Below, piece after piece: positions 1-8,204 of a stretch of DNA of 64,000 nucleotides. Made by a program: the position numbers and the translations under genes. The DNA is from Parablautia intestinalis (GTDB lineage: Bacteria; Bacillota; Clostridia; Lachnospirales; Lachnospiraceae): contig RAYQ01000004.1 of assembly GCA_003612395.1 (NCBI GenBank), positions 124,001-188,000 of the forward strand. The letters run 5' to 3'. The notes below the pieces were generated by a model. It saw only the letters and a program-made list of their open reading frames with translations. It searched no databases and was not told the origin of the DNA. The first letter of the stretch is position 1; each line of letters begins with the position of its first letter.

Positions 1-1317
1 AACTGTCTCATAAAATACCGCTGCAATCTTGTTACATAAATCCCCAATGCCCTCAATGTCTTCTTTTGTTTCCGTAGGCAGACCCAGCATAAAATAAAGT
101 TTTACCCTGCTCCACCCTCCGGCAAAGGCAAGACGGGCTCCATCCAGTATGACTTCCTCGGTCAATCCCTTATTGATCACATTCCGGAGCCGCTGGCTTC
201 CTGCCTCCGGCGCAAAAGTCAGACTGCTCTTTTTAACATCCTGTACCTTATTCATCACATCCAGTGAAAACGCATCAATTCTCAGAGACGGCAGCGATAT
301 ATTTACCTTATCCCTGCCGCAGTTTTCTATCAGGAAATCCAGCAATTCCGGAAGGCGGGAATAGTCGCTTGAGCTTAAGGAGCTTAAAGAAATCTCTTCG
401 TGCCCGGTATTTTTCAGCATATCCATGGCACAGTTCTTCAGCATTTCCACATCCCGTTCCCTTACCGGCCGGTACAGCTGTCCTGCCTGACAGAAACGAC
501 AGCCCCTGATACAGCCTCTTTGAATTTCCAAAACAACCCTGTCCTGCGTAACCTTAATAAAGGGGACTACAGGCCTGCGGGGATAATAAGTACCTGTTAC
601 ATCCACCGCCAGCTCTTTTGTAACCGTTTCCGGAATTCCGTCTTCCAGAGGAATCCTTTTGTTTATGGTGCCATCCAAGTGATATGTGACGTCATATAAG
701 GATGGAACATAGATGCCGGGAATCTTCGCCGCTCTTTTTAAAAACTCTTTTCGTCCCAGCCCCTGAGCCTTGCAATCTTTATATAAATCAAGCAGCTCAC
801 GGTATCTGGTCTCGCCCTCCCCGATATAAAACATGTCAAAAAAATCGCAGATTGGCTCAGGGTTATACGTGCAGGGACCGCCGCCAATTACAATCGGATC
901 GTTTTCTCCCCTCTCTTTTGAATGTAGCGGAATTTGAGAGAGATCTAACACCTGCAGGATGTTGGTGTAGCACATTTCATATTGAATTGTGATCCCTAAA
1001 AAATCAAAATCCTTAATGGGATCCTGGGATTCTAAAGCAAATAAGGGAATTTTTTCCTCTCTCATCACTGCATCTAAGTCTACCCACGGGGAATAAACCC
1101 TTTCGCACCAGGCATCTTCAAACTGATTGAACATATCATACAAAATCTGTATTCCTAAATGAGACATTCCAATCTCATACACATCCGGAAAACACATGGC
1201 AAACCGAATCTGCACCTGCTCTTTCTTCTTCATCACAGCATTGACCTCTCCGCCAATGTAACGTGCAGGTTTCTCCACCTTCATCAGTATCTCATCACTT
1301 AACGCCAGTTTTCTCAT
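1..1317 (-). CDS. B12-binding-type radical SAM protein (TIGR03960-like), C-terminus off the left edge
   Basis: Open frame from the ATG at 1317 to the window edge, about 439 residues visible, no stop reached. It starts MRKLALSDEILMKVEKPARY. An N-terminal cobalamin-binding-like region (IGGGPCTYNPEPICDFF near residue 140) is followed by the radical SAM cluster motif CIRGCRFCQAG near residue 266 (C-x3-C-x2-C) and a later SLPSLRIDAF segment. This matches the TIGR03960 radical SAM family, whose substrate is not established; in clostridia such genes usually precede a DUF2344 gene and ribonuclease G, which would lie outside this window. The start overlaps the stop of the long reading frame of the upstream MFS remnant (ATGA). 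Family assignment is firm, function unknown. Confidence 0.88.
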   Translation of the reverse strand, partial: MRKLALSDEILMKVEKPARYIGGEVNAVMKKKEQVQIRFAMCFPDVYEIGMSHLGIQILYDMFNQFEDAWCERVYSPWVDLDAVMREEKIPLFALESQDPIKDFDFLGITIQYEMCYTNILQVLDLSQIPLHSKERGENDPIVIGGGPCTYNPEPICDFFDMFYIGEGETRYRELLDLYKDCKAQGLGRKEFLKRAAKIPGIYVPSLYDVTYHLDGTINKRIPLEDGIPETVTKELAVDVTGTYYPRRPVVPFIKVTQDRVVLEIQRGCIRGCRFCQAGQLYRPVRERDVEMLKNCAMDMLKNTGHEEISLSSLSSSDYSRLPELLDFLIENCGRDKVNISLPSLRIDAFSLDVMNKVQDVKKSSLTFAPEAGSQRLRNVINKGLTEEVILDGARLAFAGGWSRVKLYFMLGLPTETKEDIEGIGDLCNKIAAVFYETV

Positions 1318-1364
1318 GAATCCTCCCTACAGTCCTGCCCTGATGCAGGAACTGTGCAAAATGC

Positions 1365-1847
1365 TATGCCTCCATTTGTCTCATTACCCGCCGAAAGAAA
1401 AGCAGGCTTAAAATACAGATGCCTGTCCCAAAAGAAAATGCCAGCCTTAATTCCCTTTCGGCCAGAAATCCAAAAATTAAATTTGTTTTCCCTGTCAGAT
1501 AAATACAATATGCTGGTATCTACCCCTGAAAAGCCGGCAATGACAAAACTCAGCATAATGCGCTCGGCCAGAAACCAGATAAATCCATCGGCCAGCCAGA
1601 AAACAATTTTCGATATCAGGTAAATCCAACAGCAAAAAACAAGGGTTTTCCTGTAGCCAATCTTATCCGCCACAATTCCCCATGGCAGTTCAAGCAAAAT
1701 ACATAAAATCAATGATATACTTTCAATCAGGGTAATCTGAAAAATGGAAACACCATGAACCTGCCTGTACAATGTGGCAACAGGCCCGTAAAAAATCATG
1801 CCCTGAAGCAAGGCAATGATATACATCAAATATATATTTCTTTTCAT
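1365..1847 (-). pseudogene. MFS transporter remnant with internal deletion and frameshift
   Basis: The frame opens like an intact major facilitator: MKRNIYLMYIIALLQGMIFY, then the loop motif GIVADKIGYRKT between TM2 and TM3 and TM4 ending ILYLS near residue 117. Just after this (about position 1500) the reading frame breaks. In another frame the sequence continues as a transporter C-terminus, GICILSLLFFRRVMRQMEA with stop at 1365. About eight transmembrane segments that a 400-residue MFS protein would have are absent, so a deletion joined the N-terminal third to the last helix out of frame. Read without frame correction the frame gives 177 residues ending at 1314. Not expected to transport anything. 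Confidence 0.8.
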
Positions 1848-1871
1848 AAAAATAGCCCTCTCTGACTTTTT

Positions 1872-1916
1872 TGTACAACAAACACTGACACGCTTCGCAA
1901 ATCAGCTTACTGTAAC
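1872..1916 (+). repeat. Family 1 palindromic repeat, single diverged copy
   Basis: Copy of the CAAACGC...GCTTCGC...TTATTGTAA element, with stem CTGA/TCAG around ACGCTTCGC. It lies between the MFS remnant and the small membrane protein gene. The rest of 1917-2100 holds no gene that I can support; ATAAGGTATCCTGCTTTA at 1947-1964 recurs at 28465-28482. Confidence 0.75.
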
Positions 1917-2120
1917 CAGCAATTGCGTCCGCAATGCTTTTACAATAAGGTATCCTGCTTTAAGCCTGCCAATTATTCCCGCTGGCAACAGCCGGACAGA
2001 TATGCACAAAGCCGGTAAAGAGCCGGCATTCGGCTTGCTGCGGGGATCTGTAAAACGCTGTGTACTTGTCAGATTGGACTTTTCATAAAAATTGTATCCT
2101 TTTAGTATTGATATAAGTGA

Positions 2121-2149
2121 ATTATATCATAAGTTTTCCATTTGTTCAA
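2121..2149 (-). promoter_or_regulatory. Sigma-A-type promoter overlapping the end of the small membrane protein gene
   Basis: On the minus strand TTGAAC (2144-2149), a 17-base spacer and TATAAT (2121-2126). The -35 and the spacer lie in the last codons of the upstream gene. It would drive the MFS remnant and the radical SAM gene. Confidence 0.55.
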
Positions 2150-2486
2150 AGAGTTCTTTCATTTCAAAGCTTTTTGTTATTCTTCCAAAAAAAGTATCCG
2201 TGTTTTCATCTCCGTAGCTCAGATGATTGACATCGCACAAAATAAAGCAAAAGAGAAGAATAACCGCTATGGCAAAGCGAATCCTGAAGCTCCCGAATAC
2301 ACTTCCCTGATCCTGTCCGGCTGTCTTTTCAGGCATTTCCAGTTCGTAAACCTCCCCACGCCGTATTTCCGGATCATCCGAATATAAAAATCCTTCTCTT
2401 GAACGGAATAATTGTCTGTTATACTGATTCTGTGTCCGAATTGCTTTGATTAATTCCAATTTTTTGTTTGCATTTACTTTACTCAT
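2127..2486 (-). CDS. Small single-span membrane protein of unknown function
   Basis: 119 residues from the ATG at 2486, chosen because AGAGGGG lies 13 bases upstream; a longer frame to 2588 has no ribosome site and would run through repeat sequence. The N-terminal half is charged (MSKVNANKKLELIKAIRTQN, then a Glu-rich stretch), followed by one hydrophobic segment, FAIAVILLFCFILCDV near residues 72-87, and a short acidic tail ending KELFEQMENL. I do not recognise a family. It stands alone between the his operon terminator and the MFS remnant, so context gives no role. Confidence 0.6.
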   Translation of the reverse strand: MSKVNANKKLELIKAIRTQNQYNRQLFRSREGFLYSDDPEIRRGEVYELEMPEKTAGQDQGSVFGSFRIRFAIAVILLFCFILCDVNHLSYGDENTDTFFGRITKSFEMKELFEQMENL

Positions 2487-2582
2487 AATATATATCCAGC
2501 CCCTCTTTAAGTCGGCAGGAGAAATTTTCTCCCTGCCCGCCGCGCAGGGCGCGTTATTTTCCTTATGTGCGCCCCTGTGCAT

Positions 2583-2625
2583 AAACAACGGATGTCAGTC
2601 AGGCTCTGCCAGCCGTCCTTATGTT
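2583..2625 (+). repeat. Family 1 repeat, diverged variant
   Basis: AACAACGGATGTCAG ... CCAGCCGTCCTTATGTTA. The outer ACGG/CCGT stem is kept but the central GCTTCGC is replaced. The same variant occurs at 4787-4824 and partly at 45559-45585. Confidence 0.55.
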
Positions 2626-2631
2626 AAAAAA

Positions 2632-2672
2632 TATGCACCGCATAACCGGATTATGCGATGCACATTTTTTAT
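2632..2672. terminator. Bidirectional hairpin terminator closing the his operon
   Basis: TGTGCATCGCATAA and TTATGCGGTGCATA form a 13-14 bp stem with one mismatch and a loop of about five bases, flanked by A-runs on one side and T-runs on the other, so it works in either direction. It lies just past the hisIE stop. Confidence 0.8.
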
Positions 2673-2685
2673 AATAAGTCAACTC

Positions 2686-3972
2686 TTATCTTTTATCTAA
2701 TTCCTCCGTGATTTCCTCCCATGTTACTCCTTTTTCAACCATGAGAACCATCATATGGTACAGGAAATCCGCTATTTCATATTTAATCTCATTGGCATTG
2801 GGATTTTTGGCGGCAATCACAATTTCCGTTGCCTCTTCCCCAAGTTTCTTTAAAATTTTGTCAATGCCTTTATCAAAAAGATAATTCGTATAAGACCCCT
2901 CCTTGGGATGCACTTTCCGGTCTTTGATCACGCCTAAAACTTCTTCAAATACCATGAGGGGATTAGAATTATCATATTCTTTTTTCATGATTTCATTGAA
3001 AAAGCAGCTGTAATTTCCTGTATGGCATGCCGCACCCACCTGGGAAACCTTTGCAAGAATGGTATCCTTGTCGCAGTCCGCCGTCAATTCCTTTACATAC
3101 TGAAAATGGCCGCTGGTCTCTCCCTTAACCCATTGCTGTCTGCGGCTTCTGCTGTAATAGGTCATACGGCCGCTTTTTAAGGTGTGCAGATAGGCTTCCT
3201 CATTCATATAAGCCACCATAAGTACCTCACGGGATTTATAATCCTGAACCACCACCGGCACAAGACCGCTTTCATTTGTGATCAGCTCTCTCCACTTAAT
3301 AGCCGGTTCAAAGGTCTTAACCCCAATTCCGTTGCCGGCGCACAGATCTTTGATATCATTTAACTGCTTTGCGTTTGCGTTGATGGCAGGACCTGTCACC
3401 CCCACAACACTTGTGCAGGATAAAAGTTCCATAATTTTGTCTAAAGATACCTCCGGTAATGTCACTACGAGGGGGACTTTCGCCACGTCAATGGCCTGTT
3501 TGATGGTTTTTTCTTTGATTAAAATAACTTCGCCCACATATTCGGAAAGGATCTCTTCATTGGCCTCAATCTCAGAAGCCTTTGCAATACAGGCCACAAT
3601 CTTATCTCTGCCAAATTTCAGGGAAACTTCTCTGGTAAGTTCCACATTGCCTTCTTTGGAATAGTTAAGAGCTGCCCTTGTGCATCCAGCATAGAGAAGC
3701 TTTTTCACATCCTCCATGCGCTTTACATTTCCGGCGCCTGTCACCGGGACCTGGGCCCTGGCGCATATATTTTTTATTTTGTCAAGGGCCGCTTCATGGC
3801 CGTCATCATCTGAGGACAAGTCAAAAACTATCAATTCATCCGCATTATTATCTCCATAAAATCCGGCAAGCGCAGCCGGATCTTCACTGACCACAGTATC
3901 ATCCTGAAAGCCTGCCACAGCCTTTTCACTTCGCAGATAAATACAGGGTATAAATTTTTTATAACTATTCAT
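2686..3972 (-). CDS. hisIE: HisIE (PRA-CH/PRA-PH) with N-terminal degenerate HisA/HisF-like barrel
   Basis: Cytosolic enzyme for steps 2 and 3 of histidine synthesis. The C-terminal 200 residues hold a PRA-cyclohydrolase domain (metal/active-site region [20 protein letters not shown], then TGNYSCFF) and a PRA-ATP pyrophosphohydrolase domain ([28 protein letters not shown]). The first 225 or so residues resemble HisA/His[16 protein letters not shown], then [13 protein letters not shown]. The Asp expected in IPCLDVxxGR is Tyr, and the second catalytic Asp (normally in VAIDAK) is replaced in KIVACIAKA, so barrel chemistry is unlikely. The ATG at 3972 is preferred over that at 3984, which abuts the AAAGGA site. 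Last gene of the his operon. Confidence 0.92.
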   Translation of the reverse strand: MNSYKKFIPCIYLRSEKAVAGFQDDTVVSEDPAALAGFYGDNNADELIVFDLSSDDDGHEAALDKIKNICARAQVPVTGAGNVKRMEDVKKLLYAGCTRAALNYSKEGNVELTREVSLKFGRDKIVACIAKASEIEANEEILSEYVGEVILIKEKTIKQAIDVAKVPLVVTLPEVSLDKIMELLSCTSVVGVTGPAINANAKQLNDIKDLCAGNGIGVKTFEPAIKWRELITNESGLVPVVVQDYKSREVLMVAYMNEEAYLHTLKSGRMTYYSRSRRQQWVKGETSGHFQYVKELTADCDKDTILAKVSQVGAACHTGNYSCFFNEIMKKEYDNSNPLMVFEEVLGVIKDRKVHPKEGSYTNYLFDKGIDKILKKLGEEATEIVIAAKNPNANEIKYEIADFLYHMMVLMVEKGVTWEEITEELDKR

Positions 3973-4030
3973 GTTAAAAATCATTCCTTTTTCTTAAGTC
4001 TGTCGTAAAACTGCCTATGATATGCTGTTT

Positions 4031-4618
4031 CTAAAGACTGCCTTTTGTACTGAGCACATCCTTAATCCGCTCATCTTTTCCGGTGGCTTCATCAAGGGCT
4101 CTTGCAAATGCTTTAAAGATTGCTTCTATCATATGGTGGGTGTTGATGCCGGAAAGCATTTTGATATGGAGATTCATCCCCGCACTGTAAGAGACGGCAT
4201 AGAAAAATTCCCGAACCAGCTCCGTATCAAGCTCTCCAGCCTTTAAAGCCGGGAAATCGCAGTCAAAGACAAAATAAGGCCTTCCGCACAAATCCACTGC
4301 GCACATGGCAAGCGCATCATCCATAGGCAGAATGCAGGATCCATAGCGCCTGATACCTTTTTTGTCACCCAAAGCTTCTTTTACAGCACTGCCGAGCACA
4401 ATTCCTGCATCCTCCACGGTGTGGTGTCCGTCTACTATAAGATCTCCCCGGATTTTCACGGTGAGATCAAAAAAACCATGCCTGGCAAAGCCCTCCAGCA
4501 TATGATCAAAAAACCCAATTCCTGTTTCGATACTGCTCTTTCCGCTGCCGTCCAGATTAAGCGACATTTCAATATCTGTTTCCCTGGTGCTTCGCGCAAC
4601 ATATGCATTTCGTTCCAT
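4031..4618 (-). CDS. hisB: Imidazoleglycerol-phosphate dehydratase
   Basis: 195 residues, the normal size of a monofunctional HisB. It removes water from imidazole glycerol phosphate to give imidazole acetol phosphate. The Mn-binding motifs are visible: FFDHML near residue 37, DGHHTVEDAG near residue 63, and HHMIEAIFKAFARAL near residue 161. GGGGG eight bases before the ATG sets the start. It sits between hisD and hisIE, but the 278 bases separating it from hisD are filled with family 1 and family 3 repeats, unusual inside an operon. Confidence 0.96.
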   Translation of the reverse strand: MERNAYVARSTRETDIEMSLNLDGSGKSSIETGIGFFDHMLEGFARHGFFDLTVKIRGDLIVDGHHTVEDAGIVLGSAVKEALGDKKGIRRYGSCILPMDDALAMCAVDLCGRPYFVFDCDFPALKAGELDTELVREFFYAVSYSAGMNLHIKMLSGINTHHMIEAIFKAFARALDEATGKDERIKDVLSTKGSL

Positions 4619-4638
4619 AATAAGCCCCCTGTGTTAAA

Positions 4639-4824
4639 CAAACGCCGATACGCTTCGCGAATCGACTTATTGTAACAAACGCCAACGCGCTTCGCGAATC
4701 GACTTATTGTAACAAACGCCAACGCGCTTCGCGAATCGACTTATTGTAACAAACGCCAACGCGCTTCGCGAGTCGTCTTATTGTAACAACGGATGCCAGG
4801 ATTCGCCAGCCATCCTATGTAAAA
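4639..4824 (+). repeat. Family 1 tandem array (four 37-bp units plus one variant) inside the his operon
   Basis: Units at 4639-4675, 4676-4712, 4713-4749 and 4750-4786 are direct repeats of CAAACGCC...GCTTCGCGA...TTATTGTAA, differing at a few bases; the first has a GAT/ATC stem, the others CGCG/CGCG around CTT. A fifth, diverged unit (CAACGGATGCCAGG...) follows at 4787-4824. There are no spacers, so it is not a CRISPR array. Confidence 0.93.
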
Positions 4825-4844
4825 TAAAAATTCTCTTCTCACGA

Positions 4845-4874
4845 GCTCCCATCTGCCCGCTTTGGCGGGCGTAC
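4845..4874 (-). repeat. Family 3 hairpin repeat
   Basis: On minus: GTACGCCCGCCAAAGCGGGC followed by AGATGGGAGCTC. Stem CCCGC/GCGGG around four bases. It lies right after hisD and before the family 1 array. Similar copies precede coaD and rsmD/parC. Confidence 0.65.
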
Positions 4875-4896
4875 AAATCTCAACGAAGAATGCCAG

Positions 4897-6186
4897 CTAT
4901 TCAAATCTTACTTTAATTGAATTTGCATGAGCCGTCAAGCCTTCTTTTTCTGCAAATAATTCAATATCTTTATGGGCCTTTTTAAGGGCATCCTGAGAAT
5001 AGGAAATAATGCTTGTCTTTTTCACAAAATCATCCACATTGAGGGGGGAGAAAAACCTTGCGGTACCATTGGTAGGCAAAATGTGGTTAGGGCCTGCATA
5101 ATAGTCTCCCAGAGGCTCCGAAGAATACTCACCAAGAAAAATTGCCCCTGCATTTTTGATTTTAGTCATGGTCTCAAACGGATTTCTGGTCAGTATTTCC
5201 AGATGCTCGGAAGCAATTTCGTTAGCTGCGTCTATGGCCTCGTCCATATGGGAGGCAACCAGAATATATCCGTAAGCTTCCAGCGACTTTTCAATAATTT
5301 CTTTTCTGGATAGCTCCAAAACAAACCGATCTACCTGTTCGGAAACCTTTTCGGCAAGCTCCCTGCTGGTGGTGATCAGGATTGCACTTGCCATCTCGTC
5401 ATGCTCTGCCTGGGATAAAAGATCAGCAGCCACATATCTTGGGTTAGCCGTTTCGTCTGCCAGCACCAGAATTTCGCTGGGACCGGCAATGGAATCAATG
5501 CTCACGTAACCAAAACATGCCTTCTTTGCAAGAGCCACAAAAATATTACCGGGACCTGTGATTTTATCCACCCTTGGAATGCTTTCCGTACCAAAGGCCA
5601 TTGCAGCGATTGCCTGGGCGCCTCCTGCCTTATATATTTCATCAACGCCGGCGATATCTGCGGCAGCCAGTGTACCAGGATTAACCTTTCCTTCAGCATC
5701 AGGAGGGGTTGTCATAATAATTCTTGAAACCCCTGCCACCTTAGCAGGAAGAACATTCATCAAAACACTGGAAGGATAAGCTGCTTTTCCTCCGGGCACA
5801 TAAACGCCGGATATTTCAATGGGAGTAATTCTCTGCCCTAAGATAGTTCCGTCACTTTCCGGGGAAATCCAGCTGTTATGTAACTGCTTTTCATGAAACC
5901 TTGTTATATTGGCGGCAGATTTTTTCATTACCTCTATAAGAGCCGGATCCGTGTTTTCGTAAGCTTCCCGAATCTCATCCCTTGTAACCCTGATATTATC
6001 GGCCGTAATCCTGCAGTGATCAAATTTCATTGTATACTCAAACAGTGCGGCATCCTTTTGTCTGCGTACCCGCTCAATAATTTCATTCACTGTCTGCTCA
6101 TACTGTCCATAGCTATTCGGACTTCTTTTTAGAAGATTTTCTAAAAGATTATTTCTGGTTTTACTGTTTAACTCAACAATACGCAT
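4897..6186 (-). CDS. hisD: Histidinol dehydrogenase
   Basis: 429 residues, family length. It oxidises L-histidinol to L-histidine with two NAD+, the last two steps of the pathway. Visible motifs: GVYVPGGKAAYPSSVLMNVL near residue 128, ITGPGNIFVALAKK near residue 210, SIAGPSEILV near residue 231, and the catalytic or zinc-site segments SEHLEILT near residue 328 and YAGPNHILPT near residue 365. AAGGAG nine bases before the ATG sets the start. Second-to-third position in hisZ-G-D-B-IE; the other his genes (hisA, F, H, C) are not in this window. Confidence 0.97.
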   Translation of the reverse strand: MRIVELNSKTRNNLLENLLKRSPNSYGQYEQTVNEIIERVRRQKDAALFEYTMKFDHCRITADNIRVTRDEIREAYENTDPALIEVMKKSAANITRFHEKQLHNSWISPESDGTILGQRITPIEISGVYVPGGKAAYPSSVLMNVLPAKVAGVSRIIMTTPPDAEGKVNPGTLAAADIAGVDEIYKAGGAQAIAAMAFGTESIPRVDKITGPGNIFVALAKKACFGYVSIDSIAGPSEILVLADETANPRYVAADLLSQAEHDEMASAILITTSRELAEKVSEQVDRFVLELSRKEIIEKSLEAYGYILVASHMDEAIDAANEIASEHLEILTRNPFETMTKIKNAGAIFLGEYSSEPLGDYYAGPNHILPTNGTARFFSPLNVDDFVKKTSIISYSQDALKKAHKDIELFAEKEGLTAHANSIKVRFE

Positions 6187-6263
6187 TGCGCTGACTCCTT
6201 CCTGACTTTCTGATGCTCATCCTTTTTATCCAATAGTTATGCCGGACGCACAAGACTTCTCTT

Positions 6264-6920
6264 TTAATAATCTTTATCTACCACATTTTTAAGCTGTGAA
6301 ATAAGGTTTCTGATCCGCTCTGTCTCCATCTGCATACTCACCTGGTTTACAATCATGCGGGCAGACAAAGGACAAATCTCCTCCAAAACCTCAAGCCCGT
6401 TTTCTTTAAGGGTAGAACCTGTTTCCACAATATCCACAATCACATCGGAAAGCCCTACAATAGGCCCCAGCTCCACAGAACCATTCAGCTTGATAATATC
6501 CACTGTCTGATGCTTTTTATTGTAAAAGTAATCTTTGGCAATAACAGGATATTTGCTTGCCACCCGGATTCTCTCATGATGGAGCAAAAGCTCTTTTGCA
6601 GATGCCGGACCGCACACACACATACGGCATGCCCCAAATCCTAAATCCAGTACCTCGTATGCTCTCTTGTTTTCTTCCAGTATGGTATCCTTGCCGGCCA
6701 CGCCGATATCCGCCGCGCCATATTCCACATAAGTTGGCACATCAGGTCCCTTTGACAAAAAAAACCTCAGTTTTTTTTCTTCATTGACAAAAATCAATTT
6801 TCTGGACTTTTTGTCGTACATTTCCCCGCAGGAGATGCCAATCTGTGCAAGAAGCTCTAATGTTTTATCCGCAAGCCTGCCCTTTGCGAGGGCAAATGTT
6901 AAATATCTGTCTTCACTCAT
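6264..6920 (-). CDS. hisG: ATP phosphoribosyltransferase, short form catalytic subunit
   Basis: First committed step of histidine synthesis, joining ATP and PRPP. The short form lacks the C-terminal regulatory domain and works with HisZ, the gene just upstream. Motifs: FALAKGRLADKTLELL at the N-terminus, the PRPP-binding loop DIVETGSTLKENGLE near residue 160. About 218 residues from the ATG at 6920 (MSEDRYLTF). An ATG at 6932 sits one base after AGGGAG and the longest frame to 6968 overlaps hisZ, so both are less likely. Its leader is a family 2 repeat. Confidence 0.95.
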   Translation of the reverse strand: MSEDRYLTFALAKGRLADKTLELLAQIGISCGEMYDKKSRKLIFVNEEKKLRFFLSKGPDVPTYVEYGAADIGVAGKDTILEENKRAYEVLDLGFGACRMCVCGPASAKELLLHHERIRVASKYPVIAKDYFYNKKHQTVDIIKLNGSVELGPIVGLSDVIVDIVETGSTLKENGLEVLEEICPLSARMIVNQVSMQMETERIRNLISQLKNVVDKDY

Positions 6921-6929
6921 CTTAATAAT

Positions 6930-6975
6930 CATGCTCCCTTCGCAACCTGCCAATTGGGGCGTAATCACAAATCCG
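6930..6975 (-). repeat. Family 2 leader repeat before hisG
   Basis: On minus: GCCCCAATTGGCAGGTTG then CGAAGGGAGCATG, overlapping the hisZ stop and supplying the purine-rich ribosome site of hisG. Diverged from the consensus at its 3' end. Confidence 0.5.
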
Positions 6976-8077
6976 GACGAAGGACTGTTCTTATACCCTT
7001 TGCTCTTAATTTTCTGGCTTCCAAAAGCTTTTCCTCATAGTCAGAAGCGTGATAAGTGAGAACCCTTATCTCATCTTCCTCATATGCACAGGCTTTCTGT
7101 CTCTCCAATGCGGACATTAAGTCATCCACTACTATGGCAAACCCAACAGCTGGGGCCTTTTTGCCAAAATATCCGAGCAGCCGGTCATACCTGCCGCCCT
7201 TGACCACAGGTTCCCCCACCCCATAGGTGTAAGCTTTAAAAATAATTCCTGTATAATAATTATATTTACTCAGCATTCCAAGATCAAAAGAGACATATTT
7301 CGCAACCCCATAGCTCTGTAATACACGATAAAGGTTTTCAAGCCGCCTGACAGCTTCTAAAGAACGCGGATTATTCACAAGTCCTTTCGCCTCATTAAGT
7401 ACCTCCACAGAGCCAAAATGCTCAGACACCTTTAATAGCATTTTACAATAGGACTGTGCCACCCCGCGGCCTGTCAAAAGCTCCTCTGCTCCAAAAATAT
7501 TTTTATCTGAAATGAGGCTTCGAAGCTCGTTTTCAGTTTGCTCGTCCAACCCCGCCTGCGCGCAGATTCCCTTAAAATATTCCATCTGACCAATACTTAC
7601 CTGAAAATCCTTAAGCCCGGCCTCAAGGAGGGATTCCACCACAAGAGCAATCATCTCACCGTCTGCCTGCACGCTGCCGTCCCCAATAAGCTCAGCCCCC
7701 ATCTGGGTAACTTCCTTGAGCTTTCCCTGAAGGCTGCCCGTATTGGTAAATGTGTTTCCGGCATAGCAAAACCGGATGGGTATATCTTCATCCATAAAGT
7801 ATTTGGCGGCACATCTTGCCATAGAAGGGGTAAAATCCGGTCTTAGTACCAGCGTATTTCCCTCTTTATCAAAAAATTTATACAGCTCTCTGGACGACGT
7901 GGTTCCGATTTCCCTGGAAAACACATCAAAAAATTCAAAGGTGGGCGTTTGGATATCCTGATAGCCATACAGCCGCAGCCGATCATGGATCAGATCCTCC
8001 ACCGCCAGTTTTCTGGCATATTCTTTTCCATAAATATCCCGCACACCCTCTGGTGTATGTAATAATTGCCGGTTCAT
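6965..8077 (-). CDS. hisZ: ATP phosphoribosyltransferase regulatory subunit
   Basis: 370 residues. A histidyl-tRNA-synthetase-like protein without aminoacylation activity that binds short HisG and makes it active and histidine-sensitive. Class II synthetase features: TPEGVRDI, RPDFTPSMARCAAKYF (motif 2-like), KGGRYDRLLGYFG near residue 285. The anticodon-binding domain of true HisRS is absent and the protein ends shortly after LRAKGIRTVLRPDL. The ATG at 8077 was chosen for the strong GGAGGA five bases away; the longer frame to 8107 has none. First gene of the his operon. Confidence 0.94.
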   Translation of the reverse strand: MNRQLLHTPEGVRDIYGKEYARKLAVEDLIHDRLRLYGYQDIQTPTFEFFDVFSREIGTTSSRELYKFFDKEGNTLVLRPDFTPSMARCAAKYFMDEDIPIRFCYAGNTFTNTGSLQGKLKEVTQMGAELIGDGSVQADGEMIALVVESLLEAGLKDFQVSIGQMEYFKGICAQAGLDEQTENELRSLISDKNIFGAEELLTGRGVAQSYCKMLLKVSEHFGSVEVLNEAKGLVNNPRSLEAVRRLENLYRVLQSYGVAKYVSFDLGMLSKYNYYTGIIFKAYTYGVGEPVVKGGRYDRLLGYFGKKAPAVGFAIVVDDLMSALERQKACAYEEDEIRVLTYHASDYEEKLLEARKLRAKGIRTVLRPDL

Positions 8078-8167
8078 CTGCTCCTCCATGTTCTTTAATA
8101 AATTCATATAGCACTTTATCGCTTTAATGCACTATCTCTCTGTCGCGCTGACATGCAGACTATTCGT

Positions 8168-8196
8168 AGTATACAAGAAGCGCCTGTGTTTGTCAA
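8168..8196 (-). promoter_or_regulatory. Strong sigma-A promoter of the his operon
   Basis: On minus: TTGACA (8191-8196), a spacer of exactly 17, TATACT (8168-8173). It lies about 90 bases before hisZ. The leader is too short for a T-box and has no specifier stem or T-box core that I can see. Confidence 0.85.
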
Positions 8197-8204
8197 ATTT
8201 GAGC

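Noticed and set aside
2127-2588. Longer 153-residue version of the small membrane protein
   Set aside because: The added 34 residues translate repeat and GC-rich leader with no ribosome site; AGAGGGG fits the ATG at 2486.
4639-4824. CRISPR array (regular 37-bp repeats)
   Set aside because: The repeats are contiguous with no unique spacers, are palindromic, and single copies occur all over the window. No cas genes.
8078-8167. T-box or histidine attenuator leader upstream of hisZ
   Set aside because: Only about 90 bases between the -10 and the start; no T-box core, no run of His codons, and no terminator/antiterminator pair.
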